A DNA stretch of 64,000 nucleotides from Corynebacterium sp. Its GTDB lineage: Bacteria; Actinomycetota; Actinomycetes; Mycobacteriales; Mycobacteriaceae. The position numbers and the translations under genes are program-made. This document shows, in pieces, positions 46,203 to 56,193 of this stretch (its first letter is position 1; each line of letters starts with the position of its first letter). The notes below the pieces were generated by a model. The model was given only the letters and a program-made list of their open reading frames with translations. It was not told the origin of the DNA and made no database searches. The DNA is taken from contig JAUMTW010000001.1 of NCBI GenBank assembly GCA_030531005.1, positions 124,001 to 188,000 of the forward strand. The letters are read 5' to 3'.

Positions 46203-47495
46203 ATGGCCGAGAACATTATGAGTACAAGCCTGCAGGATTATGATCCTGAGGTAGCCGGGGCAATTAGCAAGGAGCTGGATCGCCAGCGCAACACCCTGGA
46301 AATGATTGCATCGGAAAATTTCGTTCCCCGTGCCGTGTTGCAGGCACAGGGCTCGGTATTTACTAATAAGTATGCTGAAGGATACCCTGGCCGCCGCTAT
46401 TACGGTGGTTGTGAAAATGCCGACATCGTCGAAGACCTCGCACGCAACCGTGCCAAGGAACTGTTCGGCGCTGAGTTCGCAAATGTGCAGCCACATGCTG
46501 GTGCGCAGGCTAATGCTGCCGTGTTGATGGCGTTGGCAAACCCAGGCGATAAGATCATGGGCCTCTCCTTGGCCCATGGAGGTCACCTTACCCACGGTAT
46601 GCACCTGAATTTCTCCGGCAAGCTCTATGAGGTAGCAGCCTATGAGGTTGACCCAGAGACCTTCCGCGTCAACATGGATAAGGTACGCGAGCAGGCCCTG
46701 GTTGAAAAGCCACAGGTATTGATCGCTGGTTGGTCTGCATACCCTCGTCAGCAGGACTTCGCTGCTTTCCGTGAAATCGCAGATGAAGTTGGCGCCAAGC
46801 TGTGGGTTGATATGGCCCACTTTGCAGGTCTGGTCGCCGCAGGTCTGCACCCAAGTCCAGTGCCGCACGCCGATGTAGTTTCCACCACTGTGCATAAGAC
46901 CTTAGGCGGTCCACGCTCCGGTATGATCCTGGCTAAGCAAGAGTACGCCAAGAAGTTAAATTCGGCAGTATTCCCAGGTCAGCAGGGTGGACCACTGATG
47001 CACGCTGTTGCTGCGAAGGCTGTTGCTTTGAAGGCTGCCGCCTCTCCTGAGTTCAAGGAGCGACAAGAACGCACCTTGCAGGGTGCAAAGATTTTAGCTG
47101 AGCGCCTGGGTGCCCACGACTGCCAGGACGCCGGGGTATCCGTGCTTACTGGCGGTACTGACGTACACCTGGTGCTAGTAGATCTGCGTAACTCTGAGCT
47201 TGATGGCCAGCAGGCAGAAGACTTGATGCATGAGGTTGGCATCACTGTGAATCGCAATGCCGTTCCTTTCGATCCTCGCCCACCAATGGTAACCTCCGGG
47301 TTGCGTATTGGCACCCCTGCGCTGGCAAGTCGTGGTTTCGATGAAGCCGGATTCACCGAGGTTGCCGACATTATCGGAACCGCCTTGGCGCTGGGCAAGA
47401 AGGCTGATGTGGAAGCGCTGCGTGCCCGTGTTACCAAGTTAGCTGAGCAATATCCCCTCTACGAGGGTCTTGAGGACTGGAAGCTGATCGGCTAA
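46203..47495 (+). CDS. glyA: Serine hydroxymethyltransferase
   Basis: A PLP enzyme interconverting serine and glycine with tetrahydrofolate, the main one-carbon source. 430 residues; motifs are [37 protein letters not shown], the PLP-lysine [15 protein letters not shown] and a C-terminal [21 protein letters not shown] precedes the ATG closely; 46218 is an alternative start. Codon use is strongly biased, as in eno, indicating high expression. Confidence 0.97.
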   Translation: MAENIMSTSLQDYDPEVAGAISKELDRQRNTLEMIASENFVPRAVLQAQGSVFTNKYAEGYPGRRYYGGCENADIVEDLARNRAKELFGAEFANVQPHAGAQANAAVLMALANPGDKIMGLSLAHGGHLTHGMHLNFSGKLYEVAAYEVDPETFRVNMDKVREQALVEKPQVLIAGWSAYPRQQDFAAFREIADEVGAKLWVDMAHFAGLVAAGLHPSPVPHADVVSTTVHKTLGGPRSGMILAKQEYAKKLNSAVFPGQQGGPLMHAVAAKAVALKAAASPEFKERQERTLQGAKILAERLGAHDCQDAGVSVLTGGTDVHLVLVDLRNSELDGQQAEDLMHEVGITVNRNAVPFDPRPPMVTSGLRIGTPALASRGFDEAGFTEVADIIGTALALGKKADVEALRARVTKLAEQYPLYEGLEDWKLIG

Positions 47496-47509
47496 TCACT
47501 GGTGAAGAT

Positions 47510-47595
47510 GAGCACTTGCATTCCAAAGCAAGTGTTCTCGCACCTTACCCCCAAGTAGGCAGGAGCATCCCCTGTCCATACTTGGGGGGGTTGTC
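47510..47595 (+). terminator. Two hairpins after glyA
   Basis: First GAGCACTTGC/GCAAGTGTTC (47510-47537, one G-T pair), then CCCCCAAGTA/TACTTGGGGG (47548-47588) followed by GGTTGTC. Together they should stop glyA transcription. Confidence 0.7.
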
Positions 47596-47667
47596 ATGAC
47601 TACATGGCTGTAACCCAGCTCAAAGCGTTCTGGAATGCAGAAGGAAGATGGCGCTTAGCACAAATAA

Positions 47668-47710
47668 AATCCGCCTGCCTCTTGAAGAGATTTCAAAAGA
47701 CAGACGGATT
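47668..47710 (-). terminator. Terminator of the MFS exporter gene
   Basis: AATCCG/CGGATT with an inner CTG/CAG and CTTGA/TCAA pairing. Read leftward the structure is followed by TTATTTG. Confidence 0.7.
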
Positions 47711-47740
47711 AATCAGCTACGCAGTAGCCGCTCTACTGCA

Positions 47741-49447
47741 TTAGTTTGAGTCATCGCTTGCAGCAGTTTTTGCGGTTGAATTTGCACTGGTTGACAGTAC
47801 TGGAACGGCATCAGCATCGGATTCAGCAGCAGCGCTCGTAGCAGCTTCGTCATCGTCATCCGACTCAACGACACGGTGCTGGGGCTCACCGGAGTGACCT
47901 TCTCGCAGTTTTTCTGCTTTAAACAAGCTCACCAAGATCAGACCTAGAACCATAATTGGTACCAATGTTAAGAACACTGGAGTTAAGGCATCATTATAGC
48001 TGGTGGTAAAGGCCTCATGGATTGGCGCTGGCAGCTGGTGAACAAGCTCCGGGGTGGCATTGTTGGTATTAAAGCCGCTACTCATAAAGCTCTGTTGGGC
48101 AGCTGGATCCAGTTGCGCAACAGCGCTGGGCAGGCGGTCTTCCAACAAGTCGGTGAGGTTACCGACGAAGATACCACCAACCAAAGCGGAACCGAGGCAG
48201 CCACCGATCTGGCGGAAGAAGTTGTTTGCCGAAGTTGCAGTACCGACTACCGCATCTGGCATGGTGTTTTGAACCACCAGCACTAAGACCTGCATGGATA
48301 GACCCAGTCCTACGCCAAGAACGAACAAGTATGCACCCAGTTGCCAAAGTGGGGTCTCTACGGTCAGGCTACGGAAGAGGAACAGCGAGATTAGGATCAC
48401 TGTGAAGCCGATAACAGGGTAGTGGCGGTACCTTCCTGTGGTGCTGATACGGCGACCGGAGGAAATGGAGCAGCCCATGATTCCTACCAGCAACGGCAGC
48501 ATCATGAAGCCGGCTTCGGTGGCAGAAATACCATCAACCATCTGCATGTAGGTTGGCATGTAGGCCAACAGGCCAAACATGGTGATACCAACAGTTAGGC
48601 CAGCAGCGGTACTCAAGGCGAAATTGCGGTTTGCAAAGAAGTGAAGTGGGATTAGTGGGTTTTCAGCGCGACACTCGACGATTACAAATATTACGCTGGC
48701 GACAATTGAGGAGATGATCAGTCCAATGATCAGAGGGTCGCTCCAGTCGTATTGGTTACCGCCCCAGGTGGTGAACAGAATAAGGGAGACCGTGGCGACG
48801 ATCATGAAGATAGTGCCGGCGTAATCCCAACGCAGTTGCTGTTTTTCCTGCTTGGAAGCATCTAGGCGCTTAAAAGCGATGTAGAGGGCGAGAATACCTA
48901 GTGGAATATTCATCCAAAATGCCCAACGCCAGCCGATGTCTTCTGCGAACCAACCACCAAGGACAGGACCGAGCACGGAGGACAGGCCAAAGACGCCTCC
49001 CATATAACCCATGTAGCGGCCACGATCACGTGGTGGCACCTCATCAGCGATAATCGCCTGAGATAGGATCATCATGCCACCGGCGCCAATGCCTTGGATG
49101 GCGCGCCCGACGACGAGTACTGCCATGGTGCTGGACAAACCGCCGATAATAGAGCCTGCGAGGAAGATAAGCATCGCACCCAAGAAGAGATTCTTACGCC
49201 CGATCATATCGCCTAACTTGCCATAGATTGGCAAGGTAATGGTTTCACCCACCATATAGGCGGTAATCACCCAGGTCATGTGGTTTACACCGCCGAGCTC
49301 GCCAACGATTGTTGGCAATGCGGTGGAAAAAATCATCTGGTCTAGGCTGGCAAGTAGCATGGCGGTCATTAAGGCCACCATGACCCAGATGATGTGCATG
49401 TTCCGACCGCGGGTTTCGCTGGTCGGAGCCGAAGTTGCAGTGGTCAT
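47741..49447 (-). CDS. Drug:proton antiporter, DHA2 (14-helix) MFS family
   Basis: A 568-residue exporter of the EmrB/QacA type. It has DQMIFSTALPTIVGELGG in the first helix, the motif A loop GKLGDMIGRKNLF, the antiporter motif C region SSVLGPVLGGW and a second-half motif around residue 270-300. The C-terminal ~60 residues form an acidic tail. It lies 58 bases downstream of a TetR regulator on the same strand, the classic drug-efflux arrangement; the substrate is unknown. Confidence 0.92.
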   Translation of the reverse strand: MTTATSAPTSETRGRNMHIIWVMVALMTAMLLASLDQMIFSTALPTIVGELGGVNHMTWVITAYMVGETITLPIYGKLGDMIGRKNLFLGAMLIFLAGSIIGGLSSTMAVLVVGRAIQGIGAGGMMILSQAIIADEVPPRDRGRYMGYMGGVFGLSSVLGPVLGGWFAEDIGWRWAFWMNIPLGILALYIAFKRLDASKQEKQQLRWDYAGTIFMIVATVSLILFTTWGGNQYDWSDPLIIGLIISSIVASVIFVIVECRAENPLIPLHFFANRNFALSTAAGLTVGITMFGLLAYMPTYMQMVDGISATEAGFMMLPLLVGIMGCSISSGRRISTTGRYRHYPVIGFTVILISLFLFRSLTVETPLWQLGAYLFVLGVGLGLSMQVLVLVVQNTMPDAVVGTATSANNFFRQIGGCLGSALVGGIFVGNLTDLLEDRLPSAVAQLDPAAQQSFMSSGFNTNNATPELVHQLPAPIHEAFTTSYNDALTPVFLTLVPIMVLGLILVSLFKAEKLREGHSGEPQHRVVESDDDDEAATSAAAESDADAVPVLSTSANSTAKTAASDDSN

Positions 49448-49505
49448 GTAAGTGTCTTTCTTACTGAATGAAAAGTGGATAAAGCTGTCTTGTTCTTATT
49501 GTGAA

Positions 49506-50162
49506 TTATTGGCGCAGCAACGCTGGATAAATTGCGAGATAGTTGTTCGCACGCAGGCGAATATTATCCACAAAGGATTCGGGGGAAGTAGCCGGATGTT
49601 CCAGTTCGTTGATGCTGGCCACATTCAAGGTTTGTACGGAGAGACCGACAATGAGATGTGCTTCTTCACTGGCACTAAAATCCGTGCGTTGCGCTTGCGG
49701 ATGTGCTTCAAAGAAAGCTGTGATCTCTGAGTGGATGTTGGCGGTGAGCTGGAACATCTGGGCGTGGTGCACCAATTGGAGCTCTGGGGTAGCGCGAAAA
49801 ATGTCCCGGCGCAGCGTGAACAATTCCGGGGTGAACACGGTGCGAATTTCTTGGGTCCAAAATTGGGCAAGCAAGAGTTCGACGACCGTCTTGAGAAGAT
49901 TGTCTGATTGCGCCAGCTTCTCGGCAGTATCCGGTGCTACCTCAGTATTAATGTGGCCCAGATATACTTGTTCTTTGGAATCAAAATAATTGAAGAAGGT
50001 GCGCCGCGAGATATTGCAGGCCGCGGCGATGTCTTCTACAGTGACCTGCTCATAACCGCGCTCTTGGGCAAGATGGAGCGCGGCTACGCAAATGTCATGA
50101 TATCGCTGCAGTTTTTTACGCTCGCGATGGGTTAAGGTGTCTGCCTGCATGCAGATCACCAT
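49506..50162 (-). CDS. TetR-family transcriptional regulator
   Basis: 218 residues: an N-terminal helix-turn-helix (GYEQVTVEDIAAACNISRRTFFNYF in part, about residues 36-62) and a helical ligand-binding C-terminal domain. Starts at 50162 and 50150 are both possible; AAGGG lies just before the first. It directly precedes the MFS gene and starts just below a 36-base palindrome, so it probably represses itself and the exporter until a drug binds. Confidence 0.92.
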   Translation of the reverse strand: MVICMQADTLTHRERKKLQRYHDICVAALHLAQERGYEQVTVEDIAAACNISRRTFFNYFDSKEQVYLGHINTEVAPDTAEKLAQSDNLLKTVVELLLAQFWTQEIRTVFTPELFTLRRDIFRATPELQLVHHAQMFQLTANIHSEITAFFEAHPQAQRTDFSASEEAHLIVGLSVQTLNVASINELEHPATSPESFVDNIRLRANNYLAIYPALLRQ

Positions 50163-50170
50163 ACGCCCTT

Positions 50171-50206
50171 AATTTCACTCAGTGCAATTTTGCACGCTGT
50201 GAAATT
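50171..50206. promoter_or_regulatory. 36-base palindromic operator upstream of tetR
   Basis: AATTTCACTCAGTGCAA (50171-50187) and TTGCACGCTGTGAAATT (50190-50206) are inverted repeats matching at 14 of 17 positions around a TT centre. It begins 9 bases from the tetR start. It has no T tail, so it is more likely an operator than a terminator. Confidence 0.7.
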
Positions 50207-50215
50207 GGGGGAGAG

Positions 50216-50719
50216 CTAGTTCTCGTTGTGTGCAGGGTCACTTTCAATGGTGGTTGCTGCTGCTTGGGGAGCATCGTTTGCGCTGGTAGCGGCGTCATCC
50301 TCGAGCGAGGCGGTACCTTCAGCATCTGAAGATGCACTCGTGGTTGCAGTGTCGGCACTGCGTTGGGCGGCGTGGACCTCCCGGGCAGCTTCCAGCCATG
50401 CTGGTTTTGCCGCAAGCAGTTCTTGGATCTCTGCGGTTGTTAACGGCTTATCGGCATCATTACGTTTGAGGGCAGTAATGCTCACACCTAATTTTTGGGC
50501 AACCACAGCACGTGGGTGCGGGCCTTCGCGCCGCAGATCTTGTAACCACTGTGGGGGATTTTGCTGCAGCTCCCGAAATTGCACATGGGTCAGCGCATTC
50601 TCCTGGAACTCTTCCGGGCAAGCAGGAAGATAGATGCCCAATTTCTTAGCTGCAGTTGCCGGTTTCATTGCGGTACTCGATGCCGGGGTAGCGCTTGGTT
50701 TCGCATTGTAGTCACTCAC
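50216..50719 (-). CDS. DUF5997 family protein
   Basis: About 167 residues. The conserved core begins KPATAAKKLGIYLPA and continues PEEFQ, ELQQNPPQWLQDLRREGPHPRAVVA, LGVSITALKR; the last 60 residues are an Ala/Ser/Asp-rich tail. Possibly nucleic-acid binding, but its function is unknown. GTG at 50719 is favoured since TACCGT ends 7 bases upstream, fitting a leaderless start; ATG at 50668 and one at 50782 are alternatives. Only 23 bases separate it from the divergent LysR-like gene. Confidence 0.8.
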   Translation of the reverse strand: MSDYNAKPSATPASSTAMKPATAAKKLGIYLPACPEEFQENALTHVQFRELQQNPPQWLQDLRREGPHPRAVVAQKLGVSITALKRNDADKPLTTAEIQELLAAKPAWLEAAREVHAAQRSADTATTSASSDAEGTASLEDDAATSANDAPQAAATTIESDPAHNEN

Positions 50720-50742
50720 ACAATCAACGGTAGCATTAAAGC
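50720..50742. promoter_or_regulatory. Compact divergent promoter
   Basis: Plus-strand TAGCAT (50731-50736) lies 6 bases before the rightward ATG. Minus-strand TACCGT (50727-50732) lies 7 bases before the leftward GTG. The two -10 elements overlap by two bases, so the promoters should exclude each other. Confidence 0.45.
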
Positions 50743-51645
50743 ATGCCAATTCTAGCTTTTTCCCTTGGAACAGCACCTGCAAAATGGCTGCAACGCTACA
50801 GCGAATTCACACCCCATGCAGAGTTGCAGGCCGTGCCATGCGCTGATCCGGTGGCACTGCTGCTTGCAAATGATGTGCCTGCTGGAGCAGTAGATCCTGC
50901 TGAACCGAGGGACGCTGTGGTTTCGGAAACACAAGCGACTCTAGCGCTCGTGCGTTTACCCGATACCCGCATTGATTTGGCACGCGAAAACTACCATGTC
51001 GTCGATCTGTATGAGGAGGCTTTAGGGATTGCCGTGCCTAAAGAACATCCTCTGGCAGTTTTCGAGACAATCACCCCAGAAGATTTGGTGGAAGAGATTA
51101 TTCATCCGAGTAGTCTGGGGGTTAACGGCTGGGATGCCGAAGCCATCCGCGAGATGCTCTCCGTTGTCGCTGCAAATGTTGGGGTACTCATTGCGCCATT
51201 GCCGCTGCTGCGAAATCTCAGCACGAAGCAAGTGGTCGTGCGCCCGTATGCCGATCCGGAATATTACATGGACCCTGCTGCGGCACGTTATGGGCGTAGC
51301 GTGGAATATAGTGCCTCGCATATTGCATTAATCTGGGAAAAGCGGCGCGATAGTGCTGCCATCCAAGATTTTGTGGGCATCTGTAAAGGCAGACGGGTTG
51401 GTTCTAGTCGCCAAGTAGCGGGACAAGAGAAGCAGAGCCCAAAAGTTGCGCAGGTTGCAAAATCGCAAGCGAAGAGAAAAGGATCTTCCAATGAGTCCAG
51501 AGTCGACAAGCGCGACGGGCGGCAGGCGCGAAAATCTCAAAAATCTCCCCAGCGCAGCTTCAAAGGTAGCGGGAACGCAAGTGGACAAAAACGCAGCTCA
51601 CATCGGGGGAAAGGTCCAAGTGGAGGGCGTCGGAAGCGCAGGTAG
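50743..51645 (+). CDS. LysR-type substrate-binding domain protein without DNA-binding domain
   Basis: A 300-residue protein. Residues 1-~210 follow the type-2 periplasmic-binding fold of LysR effector domains (LAFSLGTAPAKWLQRY, VDLYEEALGIAVPKEHPL, VGVLIAPLPLLRNL), but the usual winged helix is missing. The last ~80 residues are a Lys/Arg/Ser-rich, probably disordered, basic tail that could bind nucleic acid non-specifically. It is paired divergently with DUF5997. A regulatory partner role is plausible but unproven. Confidence 0.85.
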   Translation: MPILAFSLGTAPAKWLQRYSEFTPHAELQAVPCADPVALLLANDVPAGAVDPAEPRDAVVSETQATLALVRLPDTRIDLARENYHVVDLYEEALGIAVPKEHPLAVFETITPEDLVEEIIHPSSLGVNGWDAEAIREMLSVVAANVGVLIAPLPLLRNLSTKQVVVRPYADPEYYMDPAAARYGRSVEYSASHIALIWEKRRDSAAIQDFVGICKGRRVGSSRQVAGQEKQSPKVAQVAKSQAKRKGSSNESRVDKRDGRQARKSQKSPQRSFKGSGNASGQKRSSHRGKGPSGGRRKRR

Positions 51646-51703
51646 TTTTTTGTGGCCGCGCGTTTTGTTGCACATTTCCGAATCATGAGGGATTATCGAA
51701 ACC

Positions 51704-52261
51704 ATGGCAAGCAAGGATTTTGTGGTTCGCCCGCTACGGCGTGCCGACTTTGGACAGGTCCAACAGATCTACCTCCAAGGTATTGAAGGCGGCAACGCCA
51801 CCTTTGAGGCGGAAGCTCCAAGTTGGGAGTCCTTCTCGAGTGCGAAGACTCCAGGCACCCTGTTCGTAGCCGTAGAGGCTGACGATGATTCCAAGGTGCT
51901 TGGCTGGATCGCAGCAGCACCGATTAGTACCCGCTCCGTATTCCACGGGGTCCTTGAAGACTCCATATATGTGCACCCTGGTGCTCATGGCCGTGGTATT
52001 GCTGGTGCTTTGCTCGATAAGCTTATTGAAACTGCCCAAAGTTTGGGCAAGTGGGCCTTGCACTCCTCGATTTTCCCGGAGAACGAAGGTTCTGCTGCAC
52101 TGCACAAGTCACGTGGCTTTGAAAAAGTTGGAACCTTCAGTCACATTGCCAAGATGACCTATGGTGAGATGGCCGGTCAGTGGCGTGATACTGATATCTA
52201 TGAGAAATTGCTGCCTAAGCCAGAGATCAGCGATGAGGAAGCGGCAGCCCTCGACTCCTAA
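51704..52261 (+). CDS. GNAT N-acetyltransferase, phosphinothricin acetyltransferase-like
   Basis: 185 residues with the acetyl-CoA-binding VHPGAHGRGIAGALLDKLI and the family's FPENEGSAALHKSRGFEKVG; WRDTDIYEKLL near the end is typical of the PAT/YncA subgroup, which acetylates amino-acid-like amines (for example methionine sulfoximine). The ribosome binding site is weak. It lies 58 bases after the LysR-like gene; an operon is possible. Confidence 0.9.
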   Translation: MASKDFVVRPLRRADFGQVQQIYLQGIEGGNATFEAEAPSWESFSSAKTPGTLFVAVEADDDSKVLGWIAAAPISTRSVFHGVLEDSIYVHPGAHGRGIAGALLDKLIETAQSLGKWALHSSIFPENEGSAALHKSRGFEKVGTFSHIAKMTYGEMAGQWRDTDIYEKLLPKPEISDEEAAALDS

Positions 52262-52426
52262 AACCAATGCTCCAACCGCCCAGAACATTAACGTGGGTAC
52301 GAGTAAAAGTGATGCCATCACCGGGAAAATTTCGGTGGTGGCATTCGTCGTTCTTGCGGCAAGTATGCATGTGCAATCCAGCACGTCTGTCAGAGGTAGC
52401 CTGGCAGGGAATATAAGCAAAAGAAA

Positions 52427-52456
52427 AGGCCTGCTGGGAAATCCCCCAACAGGCCT
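52427..52456 (-). terminator. Terminator of the FMN reductase gene
   Basis: AGGCCTG-C-TGGG pairs with CCCA-A-CAGGCCT. Read leftward it is followed by TTTCTTTTGC. Confidence 0.85.
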
Positions 52457-52480
52457 ACACGCTGCAAGAGCAGTGAATGC

Positions 52481-53011
52481 TTAGGCAGTCTTTTCTTCCA
52501 GCTCGGTGAAGATAGCCTTGAGAGAACCTGCAAGGTACTCCGGTGCATTGAAGGTTCCGTCAACCACTGCGGTGTTCAGGTTGATGTTGACCTGGGTGCG
52601 CAGAGAGTACATGTTGAAGTTACCGAAGATAATACGCAGGTGGTCGGCAACACGAATGCCGCCATCGTAGCTATAGGAAACGTACGCAACCGGCTTACCG
52701 GACCACTCGCTACCCAGGGAATCGATGGCGTTCTTTAGCGCGCCTGGAACAGAGCGGTTGTACTCTGGGGTTACCACGATAAAGGCATCGCAAGCAGCGA
52801 TAGTCTCGGAGAAGCGGGTGACTTCAGGATTATCGTATTGGCGGTCTACCGCGATTGGAGGCATACCGCTGACCAGGGGTAGGTTGTATTCTGCAAGGTC
52901 AATGAGGGTGTATTCCGCATCGTGCTTATTGGCGTGTTCGAGAACCCAATTGGCGATCTGGTCGCCAATGCGTGCTTCGCGGATGCTGCCGATGATAATG
53001 CCGATGGTCAT
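52481..53011 (-). CDS. NAD(P)H-dependent FMN reductase / quinone reductase
   Basis: A 176-residue flavodoxin-like enzyme. The FMN phosphate loop GSIREARIGDQIANW is at the start and VVTPEYNRSVPGALKNAID is the family signature in the middle. Such proteins reduce quinones, azo dyes, chromate or free flavin. GGAAGGA lies 6 bases before the ATG. It is a single gene with its own terminator. Confidence 0.92.
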   Translation of the reverse strand: MTIGIIIGSIREARIGDQIANWVLEHANKHDAEYTLIDLAEYNLPLVSGMPPIAVDRQYDNPEVTRFSETIAACDAFIVVTPEYNRSVPGALKNAIDSLGSEWSGKPVAYVSYSYDGGIRVADHLRIIFGNFNMYSLRTQVNINLNTAVVDGTFNAPEYLAGSLKAIFTELEEKTA

Positions 53012-53075
53012 AGAAATCCTTCCGGTACAACCTGAAATTCAGGCTTTTTGATGTTACGTCAACAACCTTAGCAGA

Positions 53076-54479
53076 TTACTTGTCGCGATCGGTATTACAC
53101 ATGGCTAGTACGTCTAAACGCTTATCCAGCTCTTCCTCGGTGAGGTTCTCTCCATCAACGAATCCTAAGTCGATCACAGTCTGACGGATGGTCTTGCCTT
53201 CCTTAAGCGCAGTCTTGGCAACCTTGGCGGCAGCCTCATAGCCAATTGCGGAGTTAAGTGGGGTCACAATCGATGGGGAAGACTCAGCCAAGGTGCGCAT
53301 ACGCTCCTTGTTGGGCTCGATGCCATCAACGAGGCGTTCTGCAAATACGCGCGAGGTGTTTGCCAGCAGGCGAGCGGACTCGAGGACATTGCGGGCCATC
53401 AGTGGGATGAACACATTGAGTTCGAAGGCGCCTTGCATGCCACCGGCGGCAACAGCGGCATCATTGCCGATGACTTGGCAAGCAACCTGAGTTGCTGTTT
53501 CGCAAAGAACAGGGTTGACCTTACCTGGCATGATTGAAGAACCAGGCTGCAAGTCGGGCAGGTGAATTTCTCCCAGGCCGGTCAGCGGGCCAGAGCCCAT
53601 CCAACGGATGTCATTGGCAATCTTATTGAGCGATACAGCGATCGTACGCATCGCACCAGAGAATTCCACCAGGCCATCGCGATTAGCTTGGGCTTCAAAG
53701 TGGTTCTTGCACTCACTTAACTCTGCAACACCAGTAAGCTTGACCAACTCAGCGACAACTTTCTCGCCAAAATCTGCAGGAGTGTTCAAGCCGGTACCAA
53801 CAGCAGTGCCACCGATTGGTAGCTCGCCCAAGCGTGGCAGAGTAGCCTCGACACGCTCAATACCGGCAGCGATCTGGCGGGCGTAGCCGGAGAATTCCTG
53901 CCCCAGGGTCACAGGCACGGCATCCATTAAGTGGGTGCGACCAGACTTTACAACAGTCTCCCACTCCTTGGCCTTGGCATCCAAAGACTCCTCGAGGACG
54001 CGCAAAGCTGGGATAAGATCGGTAACAGCAGCCTCGGTGGCGGCCACGTGGGTGGCTGTTGGGAAAGTGTCATTGGAGGATTGACCCATGTTGACGTGGT
54101 CATTTGGGTGGACTTCCACGCCATTGTTGTGCGCAATAGAAGCGATGACCTCGTTGGTGTTCATATTCGAGGAAGTTCCTGAACCGGTCTGGAAGACATC
54201 GATTGGGAACTGGTCATCGTGTTTACCGTCAGCAATCTCGGTGGCAGCGGCGATGATGGCGTCGGCTTGGTTCTCTGGTAGCAAGCCACGGTCTTTGTTG
54301 ACCTGCGCACATGCAGCCTTGAGCAGACCCATTGCACGGATCTGTGCAGACTCCAGACCGCGGCCGGAGATGGGGAAGTTTTCCACGGCACGCTGGGTTT
54401 GTGCTCGCCAGAGGGCATCGATCGGTACGCGGACTTCGCCCATGGTGTCATGTTCAACGCGGAATTGCTGTTCGCTCAT
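53076..54479 (-). CDS. fumC: Fumarate hydratase, class II
   Basis: A TCA-cycle enzyme interconverting fumarate and malate. The 467-residue protein has the family signature [15 protein letters not shown] plus [14 protein letters not shown] and [19 protein letters not shown]. It is oxygen-stable and iron-free, unlike class I fumarases. No clear Shine-Dalgarno is present. No strong terminator was found before the next convergent or co-directional genes. Confidence 0.97.
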   Translation of the reverse strand: MSEQQFRVEHDTMGEVRVPIDALWRAQTQRAVENFPISGRGLESAQIRAMGLLKAACAQVNKDRGLLPENQADAIIAAATEIADGKHDDQFPIDVFQTGSGTSSNMNTNEVIASIAHNNGVEVHPNDHVNMGQSSNDTFPTATHVAATEAAVTDLIPALRVLEESLDAKAKEWETVVKSGRTHLMDAVPVTLGQEFSGYARQIAAGIERVEATLPRLGELPIGGTAVGTGLNTPADFGEKVVAELVKLTGVAELSECKNHFEAQANRDGLVEFSGAMRTIAVSLNKIANDIRWMGSGPLTGLGEIHLPDLQPGSSIMPGKVNPVLCETATQVACQVIGNDAAVAAGGMQGAFELNVFIPLMARNVLESARLLANTSRVFAERLVDGIEPNKERMRTLAESSPSIVTPLNSAIGYEAAAKVAKTALKEGKTIRQTVIDLGFVDGENLTEEELDKRLDVLAMCNTDRDK

Positions 54480-55188
54480 TTGCGGAAATCACTTTCTCTT
54501 AGCGGGGGAGTAAGTAGTACGTTTCCGTAGCTCAGAAGCACGCTTGCGCAGGCTGGCTCTCAGCTACGTTTCGTTTTCCCATTGTAGTCATTTCCATAAG
54601 ACAGTTTTGGATGTGTCCCCCATTAAGGGCGGGTCATGAGTGTGAACTAGCTGACATTTATACCTGTGTTTGGGGTTGTATCTGAGTTTGAGTCGCAGCA
54701 GTTTCTAGACTGGGGCAAATCCGGCGCTTCTCGGATTCTGTAAAAGCGGAATTGCAGCGTGCCCACTGCTGCAGGTTGTCGGATCTTGAGGTCGCCGAAG
54801 GAGCAAAGTGGCCAAGTAACAGGGGCACAAGGGGGGGCGAGGCAGCGTGGGTCGATGATATATTTCACCCGTCATGCCGTGGTGGGCATGACCATCCATT
54901 TTTCATCCCCTTGTGTATTCTCCTGTGTGTATCTGTTTTTTCATGCTGCTTGCTGGTGAAAGCGCGTGGAGTTAGGACAGAGAAGACTCTAAGTGCATGG
55001 CCGCATTGGAGCTGCTGGCCGTTCGATATTCGCAGGGGTGTATAAGAGAAGCAGGCATATCCGGGGATGACCCAAGATATGCCTGCTTACTACCGAATGT
55101 GACCTAAGGAAGCTATTTTTAGAAAGCTGCAGTGCTTTGTTCTATGAATGCTTTGTTCTATGAACGCTCGCCCAAGGCATGTGTGCGC
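54480..55188. other. 700-base gap between fumC and glpX
   Basis: No credible gene on either strand. It holds an 8-bp hairpin GTCATGCC/GGCATGAC at 54872-54893 and the glpX terminator at 55049-55088. The fumC promoter should lie in the first ~150 bases. Confidence 0.5.
55049..55088 (-). terminator. Terminator of glpX
   Basis: A perfect 13-bp stem, AAGCAGGCATATC/GATATGCCTGCTT, with a 14-base loop. Read leftward it is followed by CTCTTATAC. Confidence 0.75.
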
Positions 55189-56193
55189 TTAAAAGTAATC
55201 TACGTTGGAGTATTCCTGCAGTTTATTCAAGCGGTGCTCGGACTCAATGAAGCGGACGGTGCCCGATTTCGAACGCATTACCAGTGAACGCGTGGTGGCA
55301 CCAGTAGCGGTATACGAAACGCCACGCAACATATCGCCATTGGTCACACCAGTTGCTACGAAGAAGCAGTTGTCACTGGAAACCAGATCATTAGTAGTGA
55401 GAACGCGACCGAGATCATGGCCGGCAGCACGCGCCTTTTCGGCCTCAGTCTCATCGATTGGGGCGAGCTTGCCTTGGATTTCGCCGCCCATACACTTCAT
55501 TGCGCAAGCGGTAATTACACCTTCAGGGGTGCCACCAGTGCCCATCATGATGTCCACGGAGTTGCGATCACGAGGCTGGGCAGCGGCAACAGCACCTGCA
55601 ACGTCGCCATCGCGGATGAGACGAATTTTCGCACCGGCTTCACGAATATCAGCAATCAGCTTCTCATGGCGAGGCCGATCCAATACCACTACAGTTACTT
55701 GATCTGTAGCAATGCCTTTCGCCTTGGCTACTGCATGAATGTTGTGAGCCACCGGAGCTTCGATATCAATCTTGCCAGCAGCTTCAGGGCCAACAGCGAT
55801 CTTATCCATGTAGAACACAGCTGATGGATCGTACATGGTGCCGCGTTCTGCAGCCGCCAGCACCGAGATCGCATTCGGGCGACCTTCAGCCATCAAGGTG
55901 GTGCCATCGATGGGGTCGACGGCAATGTCGACATCGGCGCCATTGCCAGTACCAACTGCCTCGCCGTTGAATAGCATGGGGGCTTCATCCTTTTCACCCT
56001 CGCCGATGACGACGACACCATTCATCTCTACCGAGTTGATGAGCTTGCGCATAGCATCAACGGCGGCGCCATCGCCGGAGTTCTTCTGCCCGCGGCCTAC
56101 CCAGCGGCCGCTGGCAAGTGCTGCTGCTTCAGTCACGCGCACGAGCTCAAGTGCGAGGTTACGGTCTGGAATCTCGGGGTTTGCAAGGGACAT
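55189..56193 (-). CDS. glpX: Fructose-1,6-bisphosphatase, class II
   Basis: Gluconeogenic phosphatase, essential for growth on acetate-type carbon sources. The 334-residue protein shows the metal-site motifs [25 protein letters not shown] and [13 protein letters not shown], and [16 protein letters not shown]. The ATG at 56193 follows AAGGAG; an upstream in-frame start is rejected. Confidence 0.97.
   Translation of the reverse strand: MSLANPEIPDRNLALELVRVTEAAALASGRWVGRGQKNSGDGAAVDAMRKLINSVEMNGVVVIGEGEKDEAPMLFNGEAVGTGNGADVDIAVDPIDGTTLMAEGRPNAISVLAAAERGTMYDPSAVFYMDKIAVGPEAAGKIDIEAPVAHNIHAVAKAKGIATDQVTVVVLDRPRHEKLIADIREAGAKIRLIRDGDVAGAVAAAQPRDRNSVDIMMGTGGTPEGVITACAMKCMGGEIQGKLAPIDETEAEKARAAGHDLGRVLTTNDLVSSDNCFFVATGVTNGDMLRGVSYTATGATTRSLVMRSKSGTVRFIESEHRLNKLQEYSNVDYF

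Noticed and set aside
45966..46895. 309-codon minus-strand frame opposite glyA
   Set aside because: A shadow caused by the strong codon bias of glyA; the plus-strand protein is unmistakable.
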